NCBI GenBank assembly: GCA_964019135.1
Contig: OZ025263.1
Coordinates: 20,375,123-20,439,122, forward strand
Direction: 5' to 3'
DNA length: 64,000 nt
DNA from: Arenicola marina
Lineage: Eukaryota > Annelida > Polychaeta > Arenicolidae
Both the position numbers and the translations under genes were made by a program. Every line of letters starts with the position of its first letter. The first letter of the stretch is position 1. Below, piece after piece: positions 42,319 to 53,300 of this stretch. The notes beneath the pieces are model-generated. The model did not search any database. It was not told the DNA's origin and was given only the letters and a program-made list of their open reading frames with translations.

Positions 42319-45300
42319 TGAGTCGACCCCTCTAGCAGAGGCCAGCAGTGATTGATAGCATGATTAACCGTTACACTGGCAATATTGTTTTTTTCCGAAA
42401 GTTTATACTTAACACGAAAGGATGACTCGGAAGGTCTGCACAATTTGTGTGGCTCCCATTTCGCATCACGTGATATTAGACAATGAATAACAGATGTCAC
42501 GTTGCAGCGGATGCCAGACTATAATGCACGTGGTTGGAGGCTGATCGACTTCCGTTACTGTTAAAAGCCGGGACACATGTAATAAGCCTAGATAAATGAG
42601 ACCGCCAAAGCAGGCTGACATCATAATGATTCTGAATAGAGGAAATACGCCATGTAAATAAAAGGGTAATTAAAATGATTCTTCAAGTGGGCTGATCAGG
42701 TTATTTGGTAAGCCGACTATAAGCAACGCACATGGGCTCAATGAATTATTTTGAGTCATATTTAGATAAATATATAGACACTTCAAGAGTACTCTATTGA
42801 CTTGTTTAATGGAAGCCGTTACATGCTAAAAAAAGTGCGTTTGTTTTGAAATATTGCCACTGGAAATTTAATACGCCAATGGATACAACCGTCTGCAGAA
42901 ACGAGATTGTGTAAACGATGTATGTACCTTGGTTGTTAAAGATTCTAGCAGAAAGTCATTTTTATGACAAAACACACATCTTTTATGCGCACAGAAGTCG
43001 CCTAGAACACCCCTATTTCCTGTAGGGTTGGATGCCGGGATGTTTGTGTTCTTGGTCGACACAGACTGTTCCTGGTAAGACACACATTTAAAACCAGCTG
43101 TGCGAGTTTCTCCCCAGCGTAATAGTTCTTTTTCGGACATGGGAAATTAATTAACATTGAATGGTAACACATCATTAAAATCATTTGGCGATGACCTTTA
43201 CATATATATACATGCAAATAATTTGAGAGTTGCTGAAAGAAGAATCATGTTTCAAAGGTTAGGAAATGCCGTTTGAAGTATCAAAAGATTGGTGCCCGCT
43301 AACGGATTTTTGTTTCCATTATCCCAATGAAATTCAATGAAACTGATCCTGACAGCTTGTGAAAAGTTAGCTGTGGACTTCGTCTGTGGTATTTAGATGG
43401 GTTTAGGCCTGCTTTGCCTATATCATTTACATGCAAATGAAGAACTAGTATGTCACTATATTAATGAACCTCATTAAGTGGCTTCCCGTGGGTGACAACC
43501 CGATAAGCCAAAGTAACGAGACGGAGAAGAAGTGGTGCAGGCAAATGAGGAGCAAATGAGAGGCGGTAGGAGGGGACGGGGAAGGGGTGGTGCAGGGGAG
43601 AATACGAACGATGAGCCAAGAGGGGGGGGGGGAACCGCGGGTGACGAGGGTTCTCTATCGCCAATGAAGACGAGCAGGTTTGTACGCATCACTACCCGCC
43701 TTATCGCCTCGTACGCCATAAGACACCAGATCCCTGCACAAAGGCTAAAAGAACACAATTCTGCCTTTCACGTCGCTCTGGCAATCAATTTTACTTTCTC
43801 ACGTTCGTAACGTAAACGGTCACCAATCAAAAGATACTTTCGCGGGTGATTAAAAAACTATAATTTGTGAAAACGCGCCGGCGTCCACGAGGGACGCGCT
43901 TCAGTGCAAGGTCAACCCGAGGCAGCGTCCTCCATACGGGGACTGGTGACACAGCAGGTCCGCAGTAAATGTCCCACAATGTATTTCAGCGCCGCCCCGA
44001 TTTGGACACCCTGTAATTGAAATAATTATTCTAAACGTCGTGCGAGACGGCTTTGATAGGAAACCTTTTTCTTTCACCGGCGTTACAGTGCAATGGACGG
44101 ATCCGATTTCTTGGCTCCGTGCAAACTTTCTGGTCTGCGACCGCTTCGTCAGCGCTTTAGATCTGCGCTACGTGAGCGCTGTGCACGTTTCATCGCTGTT
44201 TGTGCACGCTACAGCGAGAATACGCTCATAAATAGACATATAATAGACATATAAAGCAACCCAGGATGGACTAATACGGGTTACAGCTGAATGAGGAGTT
44301 CCATGGCACATGGTCACCCGATGTGTTGCTGAGCGTTTTGTTAACAGTTATTCCCCAAAGGTGATACTTATATATGTTGTTGGTAAATGTACTAAGTATG
44401 TGATGGGGTTTAGCTGCAGGGGCGAAGAACCCGGTTCATTTGGGGCGTTTGACACAAAACAGGGGCATCGAAGAATGTAAAGGTTTGAAGGCTGAAGGTG
44501 TTTGATTTATTGACTCGCCCTGTGCGCCTGACACGTCGTGCTGCCGCCTTGTTATCGAGCAGCAACCACAGGTCTAGACCACCGCACAAAGTCACAGGCG
44601 CTGACTCCCGTGGGCATAGAATGAGAAAGGAGAAAGAGCAGAAGAAACAGAAGGGGAGGAGAAAACTGAGGGAGAGAGAAGGAACAAGTTTGAGAGCGCG
44701 AGGGAGAGTGAAAGAGATAGGAGAGAGAGGGAGAGGAGAAGGGGGTGGGGGCGAGAAGAGGGGGTGAGGTGGTCGTATTGGTGGTTAAATACCGCTGTCA
44801 AATGACCAGAAGGGTGGCGATGGTAAATTCAAGCTAATGGCCATCCTCTGTGAGTGAAAGCGATGAGTCCGTATTGTGTGAGCCCCCTGGCGGGCAAGTG
44901 TGCCTCGAGCTACGTTAAAGACTGAGCCTCACAAAGTCAGAGCGCAGCTCGGGTGTATAACTGTCTCACCTCCATTATCATTTATATCCCAGCCCCCCCC
45001 CCCTTCCACACATACCGCCATCTTACCCCCAACAGTCATCACCTTCTCCCCTCTCATTCTACCCTACCCTACCCTACCCTGCTCCATCCATGAAGGCCAA
45101 CGTACCTACCACCCAACTGCCCCCGCACCTTGTGCTCCACCCTCCCTCCCTACCATCCACCTCCACCCGACTTCAAACGGGTGGGAGGGTTAAACGTCAG
45201 AATGTGTGTTGAGAAGGGTGACAGGGGTAAGTAAGGAGGGCTCTGTGTGGCCTTTACGGCTGAAAGCCCGTTGACGAGGCTAGGGCGTCCGTCTCCTGGC

Positions 45301-45823
45301 CTGCTGGTACGTACCCCGCGGATGAGCGCAGACATAAAACAGAGGGAGGGTGGAGAGGCATTTAAACATGGCGACGTGGTTATTAAACAGACTCGTGGGG
45401 TTGTCGTAGTCGTGTTGTCTCGTTAACATCTCGAGGACCTTTGAGACGTCAGCGGTATCTGGGACTCGTTAGGTCGGCATGTGATGTCAGTAACATTCGG
45501 CTCAACAGTCATCTCAACAACCGTGAGGTTTGGAGACGCGAAGGAGGAGAGGGTATTGCACTCGACAAGCACCCTACCCCCATATCTCATATGAACACCC
45601 CCAGGATATCGTCCAAATGAGAGCACAACGGGACGTCCAATTGATGAGACAACAGTGTTGATCGTTAGATCTGTCATCAAACTATCTATCGCCACACACG
45701 AGAGTTTAGCCACATGGTGATGACTTCTGACTGACAATTGGCATCATAGCCGACACATCTTTATGGAACCGTTCGACGAGCGTGGATTTGCGTGGCCGTT
45801 ATGGGATTATGTTGCCGGCTATG

Positions 45824-45842
45824 CACCGGAAGTGACGTCATA
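45824..45842 (+). promoter_or_regulatory. ETS-CRE composite motif
   Basis: CACCGGAAGTGACGTCATA joins a consensus ETS site (CCGGAAGT) to a full CRE palindrome (TGACGTCA, 45833-45840). In animals this combined arrangement is characteristic of proximal promoters. No adjacent gene was recognised, so its target is unknown. Confidence 0.45.
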
Positions 45843-45971
45843 ATGGTCCTTCGGGAACGCCCAAGGACTGCGCACAGCTGTCTACTACGTCGCTAACAGC
45901 GAAGGAAGGACTGTAGCATGTATAACATGGGTCCATTTAAATGATGACAGGATGAAGCAGGCGTCACACAG

Positions 45972-46115
45972 CAAGGTGTAGCCTGCCTGTCTCTCAAGGT
46001 GTAGCCTGCCTGTCTCTCAAGGTGTAGCCTGCCTGCCTCTCAAGGTGTAGCCTGCCTGTCTCTCAAGGTGTAGCCTGCCTGTCTCTCAAGGTGTAGGCTG
46101 CTTGTCTCTCAAGGT
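45972..46115. repeat. 23-bp tandem repeat, 6 copies plus partial
   Basis: CAAGGTGTAGCCTGCCTGTC plus TCT repeats from 45972 in exact register to 46109; a seventh copy starts CAAGGT and then diverges. Copies 3 and 6 have one and two substitutions. Confidence 0.95.
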
Positions 46116-46667
46116 CCCGCCATGCCTGTCTCGGTCTTGCGATATTTACACTTTTTCGGAAGATTGTCCTCTGGAAACTTTACCAAGTCAAAGCGACGCA
46201 GCCGCCGAGAGGGTTTTTACCCATGTCGTCGCACCGGGAGCTCATTTATGAGCATGTTACATGTTTGACCAGCGCAAATACAAGCTTGTTCCCCCCGCCT
46301 AAGCTACAAAGGAATGAGTGAACGCTAAAGGGTTTATGACCTATCACGAAACAATTGTTGAGAAAACTGGGTTACATGGAAAAACCGGGCGATAATAGGG
46401 GTACTCGTCGTCCAACCGTGGAGCGAACGCAATCTTGAACACGTCGCATTCTGCCGTTGTTGTGTTCTGGGGTTGCTGCAAGGCTACCACCTATACCTAC
46501 GCGTGATCATCCTACCCGGCGCGATAATACAGTTTGTTGTGTGTGTCCAACACCCTGCACCCTGCGCACCACATGCTGTACACATCAGCTTTAAAGAGCC
46601 CCGCCTTCTGGCTGCCTGGAGCCGCAAAAATGGCGAAATCTGGGGAAATTGTCGGAAATCCTTAGTG

Positions 46668-46683
46668 CATGCGCACTAAAACG
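46668..46683. promoter_or_regulatory. NRF1-like palindromic site
   Basis: AGTGCATGCGCACTA contains GTGCATGCGCAC, close to the NRF1 consensus YGCGCAYGCGCR and almost self-complementary. NRF1 sites mark many animal housekeeping promoters. No downstream exon could be tied to it. Confidence 0.35.
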
Positions 46684-46945
46684 AACTCGCTGGGGGGACT
46701 TTACAATGTGTCGGCGTGACGCGACCCAGATGAGTAAGTTACGTGCCGGGTAAATGAGTGAACTGATTTTACGTGGTGCCTTAAAAGTGACTTACGTTAG
46801 TTAACGACGCGTCAAACTGAATCCTGGAATGTTTCGTTGTGCAAAAGGTCCTCGAAGTTCACTATGTGATTGCCATCCGAGCCACCGAGACGCCTGACCG
46901 ATAAGGCACCACAGGATTTGACTGGAAGTCGGTGACCTTTGACCG

Positions 46946-47070
46946 TGACGTCATATTAGATGGCTCTATTGTCGATGAGAGGAATTATCGATTGTTTCGG
47001 CCGCTCTGACGCTTGCCCTCGTCTTGTGTAAGGGGCGAATAGCATCGACACTGCTTCACCAACGGTAAGC
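46946..47070 (+). promoter_or_regulatory. CRE with possible 5' exon and splice donor
   Basis: A full TGACGTCA (46946-46953) is followed within 10 bases by TTAGATGGCTC, which resembles a YY1/initiator-type word. About 110 bases later ACG/GTAAGC resembles a donor (about 47064). The layout is that of a TATA-less promoter with a non-coding first exon, but no coding exon was found to the right. Confidence 0.25.
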
Positions 47071-48599
47071 AAACCTCTTCTTTTACTCTCGCTACACGTA
47101 CATGTGCCTCAGACTGAGAGATGGTTTAACTGCGGGGTTATGTTCTGTGACGTGTCTGTCAAAGGGGAAAGTTTAAAATGTAAAAAAACTCAATACTATT
47201 GCACCGTGAGAAAAAGAAAACTTGTAATTTCGATGTTTCGGCGTCACCCGTCGCCTTTGTGTCTTTAAATACTCCATTAAATCTACTGTGAAACATCGTG
47301 AACCATGCGGGGCATGTCTCTCAGGCACTTTGTCGACCCACAACCATGTTAGAGTAACAGACACATCCTACAGTAACGTGGATAACCACGGAATGTAGTA
47401 TGGTAGAGGCTTGGCGACAATAACATCTTGTGATGCTCTTTTTTGACGCGGGGTTTGCGGTGAGGGTTCTCAGTGCAATGATAAATATAAACACAGCGTT
47501 TATCAACAAGTGACTAAACATCATGTAAGCACACATTAATTGGGGCTGAGCCTTTGGTAAATGATCATTCTTTGCTGCGAACCTTTTGAAAATGGTTAGT
47601 GTTGGATCAACTACTAGCACGTCAGTTGATCGTTATTGGATCAGAGCCGTTGGTACAGAATCAGCATTTGATCAGAGGCTTTGGAAAATTAAGATTGTTC
47701 GATGATATCTTATTTGCATGTGTAAACTGGACTACGGTGTAGTTAAAATTCCTGATTGATTCGTGCAATTTGTCTCAATAGTATCACGCCATGTAGTCTA
47801 TGTTTTTTGTGTGCAACAGCCACTTTACCCCTTTGCACCATATTTAGCAAGTGACTAAAATCTGTACCTTGGCCTTTATCTAGATTTCTAACCCATTCAA
47901 ATAACGTTAGAATAACTGTACTGCTTATTGTAACAACATCGCAAGCAACACAAGTTTCACAGCGTAATTAATTTGGTTTAAAATGTATTACACAACTTGA
48001 AGCCACAACCCCTGGGGCAGTATTCAGAATCGTTATTTAGCCCTACGCAAACCCCCTTAGCCAAAAATACAACCCTTGGAACCGGTTTTTCCGGCCCAAG
48101 TTAGAAAAATGCCACTCAGCAATAGCATTTTGTACCGAGGAAAGGCCGTGAAAAACAAACAAAAAAAAAACATTTAAGCCAGCAGCATGTCGTGATGTTG
48201 AATAATACCGCCAGGGTGTGAGACGATTCGACAAAAAGTCAATTTCCGGCGTAAGTTACGCACGGAAAGTGCATTTTCGTCGAAGCCTCACAGCTCAATA
48301 GTATGTATAATTCTGATATAATACTTATTTAAGATGTGGCATATTTCTCATTATGACAATGTTTTTGGTGACTGGCCGCTTGGTGCTTGGTTTGCCGGTA
48401 AAACCGCTTCCAAATGTCTACTTAACGCGTAAATATAAATTGTAATATTCAATGTATTAGGTAATTTAGGCATCATGATTTATTTTGCACCAATTCTCTG
48501 CTGTCACATATAAACACGGCTTAATAAGTTAATAGTTCGTATTTGACTACACGGAAGACAATTCTATGCTATTTATAGCATTAAAGTGTCGCTATATTA

Positions 48600-48713
48600 C
48601 CAGTAAACATGAGTGGGACAATACTTGCCACAGGAGCAGGTGCCTCGGTTTGAACCCACGATCGATTGATCTGCAGCTCAGCTTGCTTACCAACTGACTT
48701 GGGAACGCTCACT
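48600..48713 (-). mobile_element. tRNA-derived SINE copy 3
   Basis: On the minus strand the head reads GCGTTCCCAAGTCAGTTGGT. The A box is in CAGTTGGTAAGC (48696-48685) and the B box GGGTTCAAACC (48657-48647). Between them lies the GCAGATCAATCGATC word shared with the copy at 36181-36297. After the B box comes GAGGCACCTGCTCCTG, which resembles the family body (GGCACCTGATCTGG). Probably an older member of the same family. Confidence 0.55.
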
Positions 48714-49840
48714 TTTCTATTGACATATATAGTGTGTTCCCTTGAACTCATGCAACAATGGAAACACATTCACTATTGTCGGAAACACACTAAACAGATG
48801 TGGAAAAATTTACGGTTTATTATTTACTACTCATGTATAAGCATGATAATAAATTGTACTTTGTATGAGCTTATGTGAAGTCTGAAGGGTATCGGCGATT
48901 TTAATAATAGTAATGGTGGTGGTTGGGGTAGGGGGTTACTCCCCCTACCTTGACCGATGCGACTGACGCGCCAGCAGAGGCCAAAACGTCTTCCTGAAAG
49001 TTATTTTACGTTCCTTAAGTGATACGTGAGGTAACACATGCTTTGTGCAAATATAAGTTTCCTTTATATAGATAATTATAGTGAATCGAGAATACACAGG
49101 ATTAAAGCATATTCGCATATGTTAATTTTGCCTGTATAATGGGATTTGCTGTAAGCCTATTTGCAACGTTAATTTCTTCATCATAGTGACGCTCGTTTAA
49201 ATTGGCACAGGGTATACACATGCTCGCTTACGTTTCCTGAGAGTCCTCATACACGAACATGAAAAGACACATATTTGAATATATATTGTCGATACTTATT
49301 ACCTATTAACAAAGAGGATCACTTTGACTTATGAGGCAAGCAACATTTTGCGACGCTAAATTCTCCCACAGAGTGTGAGGACCGTTTTGACCGGATATGA
49401 GCGCAGAACGCTGAATTGTGGGCCACGTGGCCTTCCATTTCACGCCATTGCGCGGCCCACGCGTACGCCAGACAAACTTAACACCGAAATTATATACAGT
49501 TATTCGCCCGAACAGGTCGAGCGAGACCGTCTTTCTCGAGACAGACTCCCGTCTTGTCCCTAATCGACCAAACATGTTAATTTCCTTTTCTAAATGCTAA
49601 TTTCGCCCTACGCGACGCGTTTGAAGTAGACTTCCCCATTCGCTTGTAAATTTTCATGACCTTGAACACGTTGCGATGACCTCTAGGAGAAATAAGATCG
49701 GGCAGTATCAAAACGCGTGTTCAGCATTGGGGGAAATGTGGAGTTAAAATGTGTGTACACTTTGGTGTATATGTACTTGTGTTGCATGTACAACGCAAAT
49801 GTCTTAGTGTTTCTTTTAAGCATATACACAACATCTCGTG

Positions 49841-50367
49841 AAAGCACAACGTAATGTCATACTATGTCTGGGATGCAGGTACACGTGTATTAGTCCCCTA
49901 GTGAAGGTACAACGTAATGTCATACTATGTCTGGGATGCAGGTACACGTGTATTAGTCCCCTGGTGAAGGTACAACGTAATGTCATACTATGTCTGGGAT
50001 GCAGGTACACGTGTATTAGTCCCCTAGTGAAGGTACAACGTAATGTCATACTATGTCTGGGATGCAGGTACACGTGTATTAGTCCCCTGGTGAAGGTACA
50101 ACGTAATGTCATACTATGTCTGGGATGCAGGTACACGTGTATTAGTCCCCTGGTGAAGGTACAACGTAATGTCATACTATGTCTGGGATGCAGGTACACG
50201 TGTATTAGTCCCCTGGTGAAGGTACAACGTAATGTCATACTATGTCTGGGATGCAGGTACACGTGTATTAGTCCCCTGGTGAAGGTACAACGTAATGTCA
50301 TACTATGTCTGGGATGCAGGTACACGTGTATTAGTCCCCTGGTGAAGGTACAACGTAAATGTCTTTT
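49841..50367. repeat. 63-bp tandem repeat, 8 copies plus partial, E-box in each unit
   Basis: Units start at 49841, 49904, 49967, 50030, 50093, 50156, 50219, 50282 and 50345 (partial). Each contains GTAATGTCATACTATGTCTG and the palindrome TACACGTGTA, whose core CACGTG is a bHLH E-box. Copies 2-8 are nearly identical, apart from an A/G change at CCCCTRGTG, where copies 1 and 3 have A. Since 63 is a multiple of 3, frames stay open on both strands: RNVILCLGCRYTCISP on plus and GLIHVYLHPRHSMTL on minus. Neither resembles a known protein. Confidence 0.96.
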
Positions 50368-50399
50368 AGTTAAAAAGCAAGTACGCATATGTTAATTTT

Positions 50400-53300
50400 C
50401 TCGTGTAAGTACAGCGCAAATATCATATTATTCCATTTAAGCAGTAAATAGCGACAAACTTAAATTAACCAACTTAAATTAAATAAATTAAAAAAAGAAA
50501 TACAAAATGGTATCATTAAAACGGCTTCATACTGTTTCAAGGCAATACGAGTGAGAGAAATAATTGAAATGAAAGACAGTCTATGGTGTGCGGATTTCAA
50601 TATAATCAACTATTTAATTGATTTAGTATATTATATTAAGATCTATTATAAACCATGTCACAGTGCCTTTTTGACATGGAGGCGGCAAGCATGAAATGTA
50701 CGTCTCGTGTTTTTATTGGCTCGCGTGAACTGCATACAGAAAGCGATGCAGCGATTATTGCTTAAAGGAACAAAGCTGCCAGCTATATTAAGGAAGCATG
50801 AATTTATATAATGCCAACATTTTAGAAGGTCAGATAAAATGTTTGCAAGCTACTGAATATCCCGTTCCAGCGGGTTTAAGGAATGTCATTGGTGGACACC
50901 AATGGTAATGTTCATCATTGAGAGACGCTCCTGCTTCTGTGGCGGTGCCATTAGGGATCTATGGAGTGGGAAGCCTCATGCCATGCAGGCTTGTAAAGTA
51001 ATGAAGTAGATGAAATAGAAAATCATTTGCTTTCAACGGGGCACAAAGCGGAGACAAAGCGCTACTTATTATGCAGGGGACAACTGGCGTGGTCGGGTTC
51101 ATTTACAACCGCCATCAGCGTTCTGTCGCCCGCACAAAACCAATGTCATTAATGGATGTCGAGAAGGCTTTCGATGGCACAAGCGCGCATTTGCATTTTA
51201 CAACAACTTGCAATACAATAGTGAATAGCAGTTGTAAAGCGTCGGCCACGACTGAACCCAGACCATACTGGCCGAAGTGAAAGACACAACACGCTTTGGT
51301 CAAACTAAGGCTTCAGTGCTCTCTTTGTCAAACAGGAAATGTTAACTTTGTTTATGATATTTAGGCGCGGTATATTTCTGCGGTAGATACGCAGATTTGA
51401 GAAAGTAAATACGCGGTAGATAAACGAGAGACCAAACCCTTGAAACGTTATCTGTGTGGCTCTACTCTTACAGATAAGCGAAAAGAAAATTCAAGTCACC
51501 GCTAACGACAAAGTTTCTATTGTCGTGTTTTGACTTGACACAGTGACAAAACATACTTTAGCCTGGAAGGCAAAGTAATGTGGATGTCGCGTTTGGTCTC
51601 TTTGTACTTTGTACGTGATTTCTTCAGGCTTTCATTCCTGTCGTCGTTCAAGACATATTTAAGGACTTGCCAATAGGCCGATCCATAGTCCGACACTAGA
51701 CCCCACACACAAGTCCTTTTCCCTTAATCGTGAGTAGGAAATTGACAATCATAGCTGATAGTAAGTACAAGTGAGAAGTACTCATCTCTGAAACTGACAA
51801 CAAAGTGACATGCTGCTTTTTTGCTTTTTTGCTTTTTTCACCACATGATGGGATGAAAGCGACAGTGACGTCAGTGAATGATTGACAGCCTGGATCGGTC
51901 TTGAATGTGACAATTCGAGAAATATGTTCGGTGCCTGGTGATTAGGGCATTGAACCGCAGATCCTGGGTTCTCATCCGGGCCCGGGCACCTGAGCACCGT
52001 GTGTGTGGCATACACCACTCATACTTCCAACCTAGACTGATTGCCTAATGTTGAATGGAGCACATTGTTATCACATAAAGTGAAGAAGGTCAAAAACATT
52101 TCCCTATATATATGTGATTAATGAAACAGGAAATGTATCAGAACGACACGTAAGCACACTATCTGAGTCCATGATAGTTACGCCACATGTAGTGACGTCA
52201 CAACAGCGTGCACAATATCCTCCGACCCCAGGAACTGTGTGTGCCGGAAGTCGTCGCAATGTGCAATTTCAAAGTTACTGCAATTTTCTTCTCCAAGCCG
52301 CTTGGTGTCAATAGCAAATTTTTCATTCTCCCTTGATCTGCGGTACAATCGTCTGCCCGTATATATAATCCCGCCAAATATATATGGGGGTAAATTCCAT
52401 ACCATCGACTCGCTAAGCTGATATGGTTGTTGTAATCGTCTAGCAGAGATTCTCAACGATAGCGTATGGCCGTGGGCAGGAGAGCAACAGGCGACTTGAA
52501 GAGAAATATTTCTTTACTTGAATGTACTACTCCGGCTTTTTTTTTGCTGGCAAGCAGCGATGGCGATGGCGTGAACAAAAGTGGGGGTGACAAACGACCG
52601 TCATTTTACCAGCTTGAACAAAGAGCTGGGTTCAAACATATGTAAACTGGTGGCTGCGACAAGGAGCTGAGCTGTGCTTTCTTCTGTATATGTCGCCAAC
52701 CTCCCACGTTCACCGCGTGATCTATGAGACTATTGGTCGAATGAGTGGCGAGAACAGCCGCCACGCGTCAGCGCTCAGCCACAACATGGTACACGGAGAT
52801 CTGAGCTAAAACAAAACGTCTTACGCAACTCAACGTACCGATAATTGAATTAATTAATTACGTGACGTTATGAAACGTTGGTATCGTACGGGGTTGAAGT
52901 GCTAAGATAGTGCAAGGAGCGGCACTGGTGCTATAGGCAAAGAAAACTGGGCGGACTCTCATGTAGCAAATGGGAAATCCAAGATAACGTTGAAATCCCC
53001 ACTTATGATGGTAACAAATGGGCAGGCGGGAGGGACACCACAACATTGAATTGACCATATAGACGCAAACCATATACGGGGCTATTGAAATTGAGCAAAA
53101 TGGCCCCATATACAATGCTGACTTCAGCGTTGGCGCTCGTGGTGTCAAGAACGCAAGAGCCACTGGTGGTATGACCCGACCCTGCTACCAGCAAGGGTCT
53201 CCAACTGAGTCCGTGTTTGCAATAAACTAAACGGGCTGCAAAAGAGCTGCCAAGGCGGTAGAAAAGGCACCCATACTCCTTGGCTGACGGCCCAACAAAG

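Larger units (their letters stand above)
40610..45970. other. Gene-free stretch with scattered tRNA-like and promoter-like sites
   Basis: No splice-supported exon recognised. A purine-rich tract occupies 44615-44770, C/T-rich sequence 44990-45170 and a (ACCCT)4 pentamer run 45061-45080. The 104-codon minus frame at 45423-45737 has no recognised homology. Confidence 0.4.
46120..49835. other. Gene-free stretch
   Basis: Apart from the regulatory-like sites and one SINE-like copy (48600-48712), no exon or element was recognised. From 47070 to 48590 the sequence is AT-rich and ordinary. Confidence 0.4.

Noticed and set aside
45061-45080. ACCCT repeats as interstitial telomere sequence
   Set aside because: The period is 5 bp, not the animal TTAGGG hexamer, and the run is only about 20 bases.
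46880-46940. tRNA-like GGTGCCTTATCGGTCAGGCG on the minus strand
   Set aside because: The B-box candidate is too degenerate and too far away to call an element.
51930-51990. Functional tRNA gene
   Set aside because: Only 61 bases long, with no standard anticodon arm, although the ends pair; the SINE-head explanation is better.
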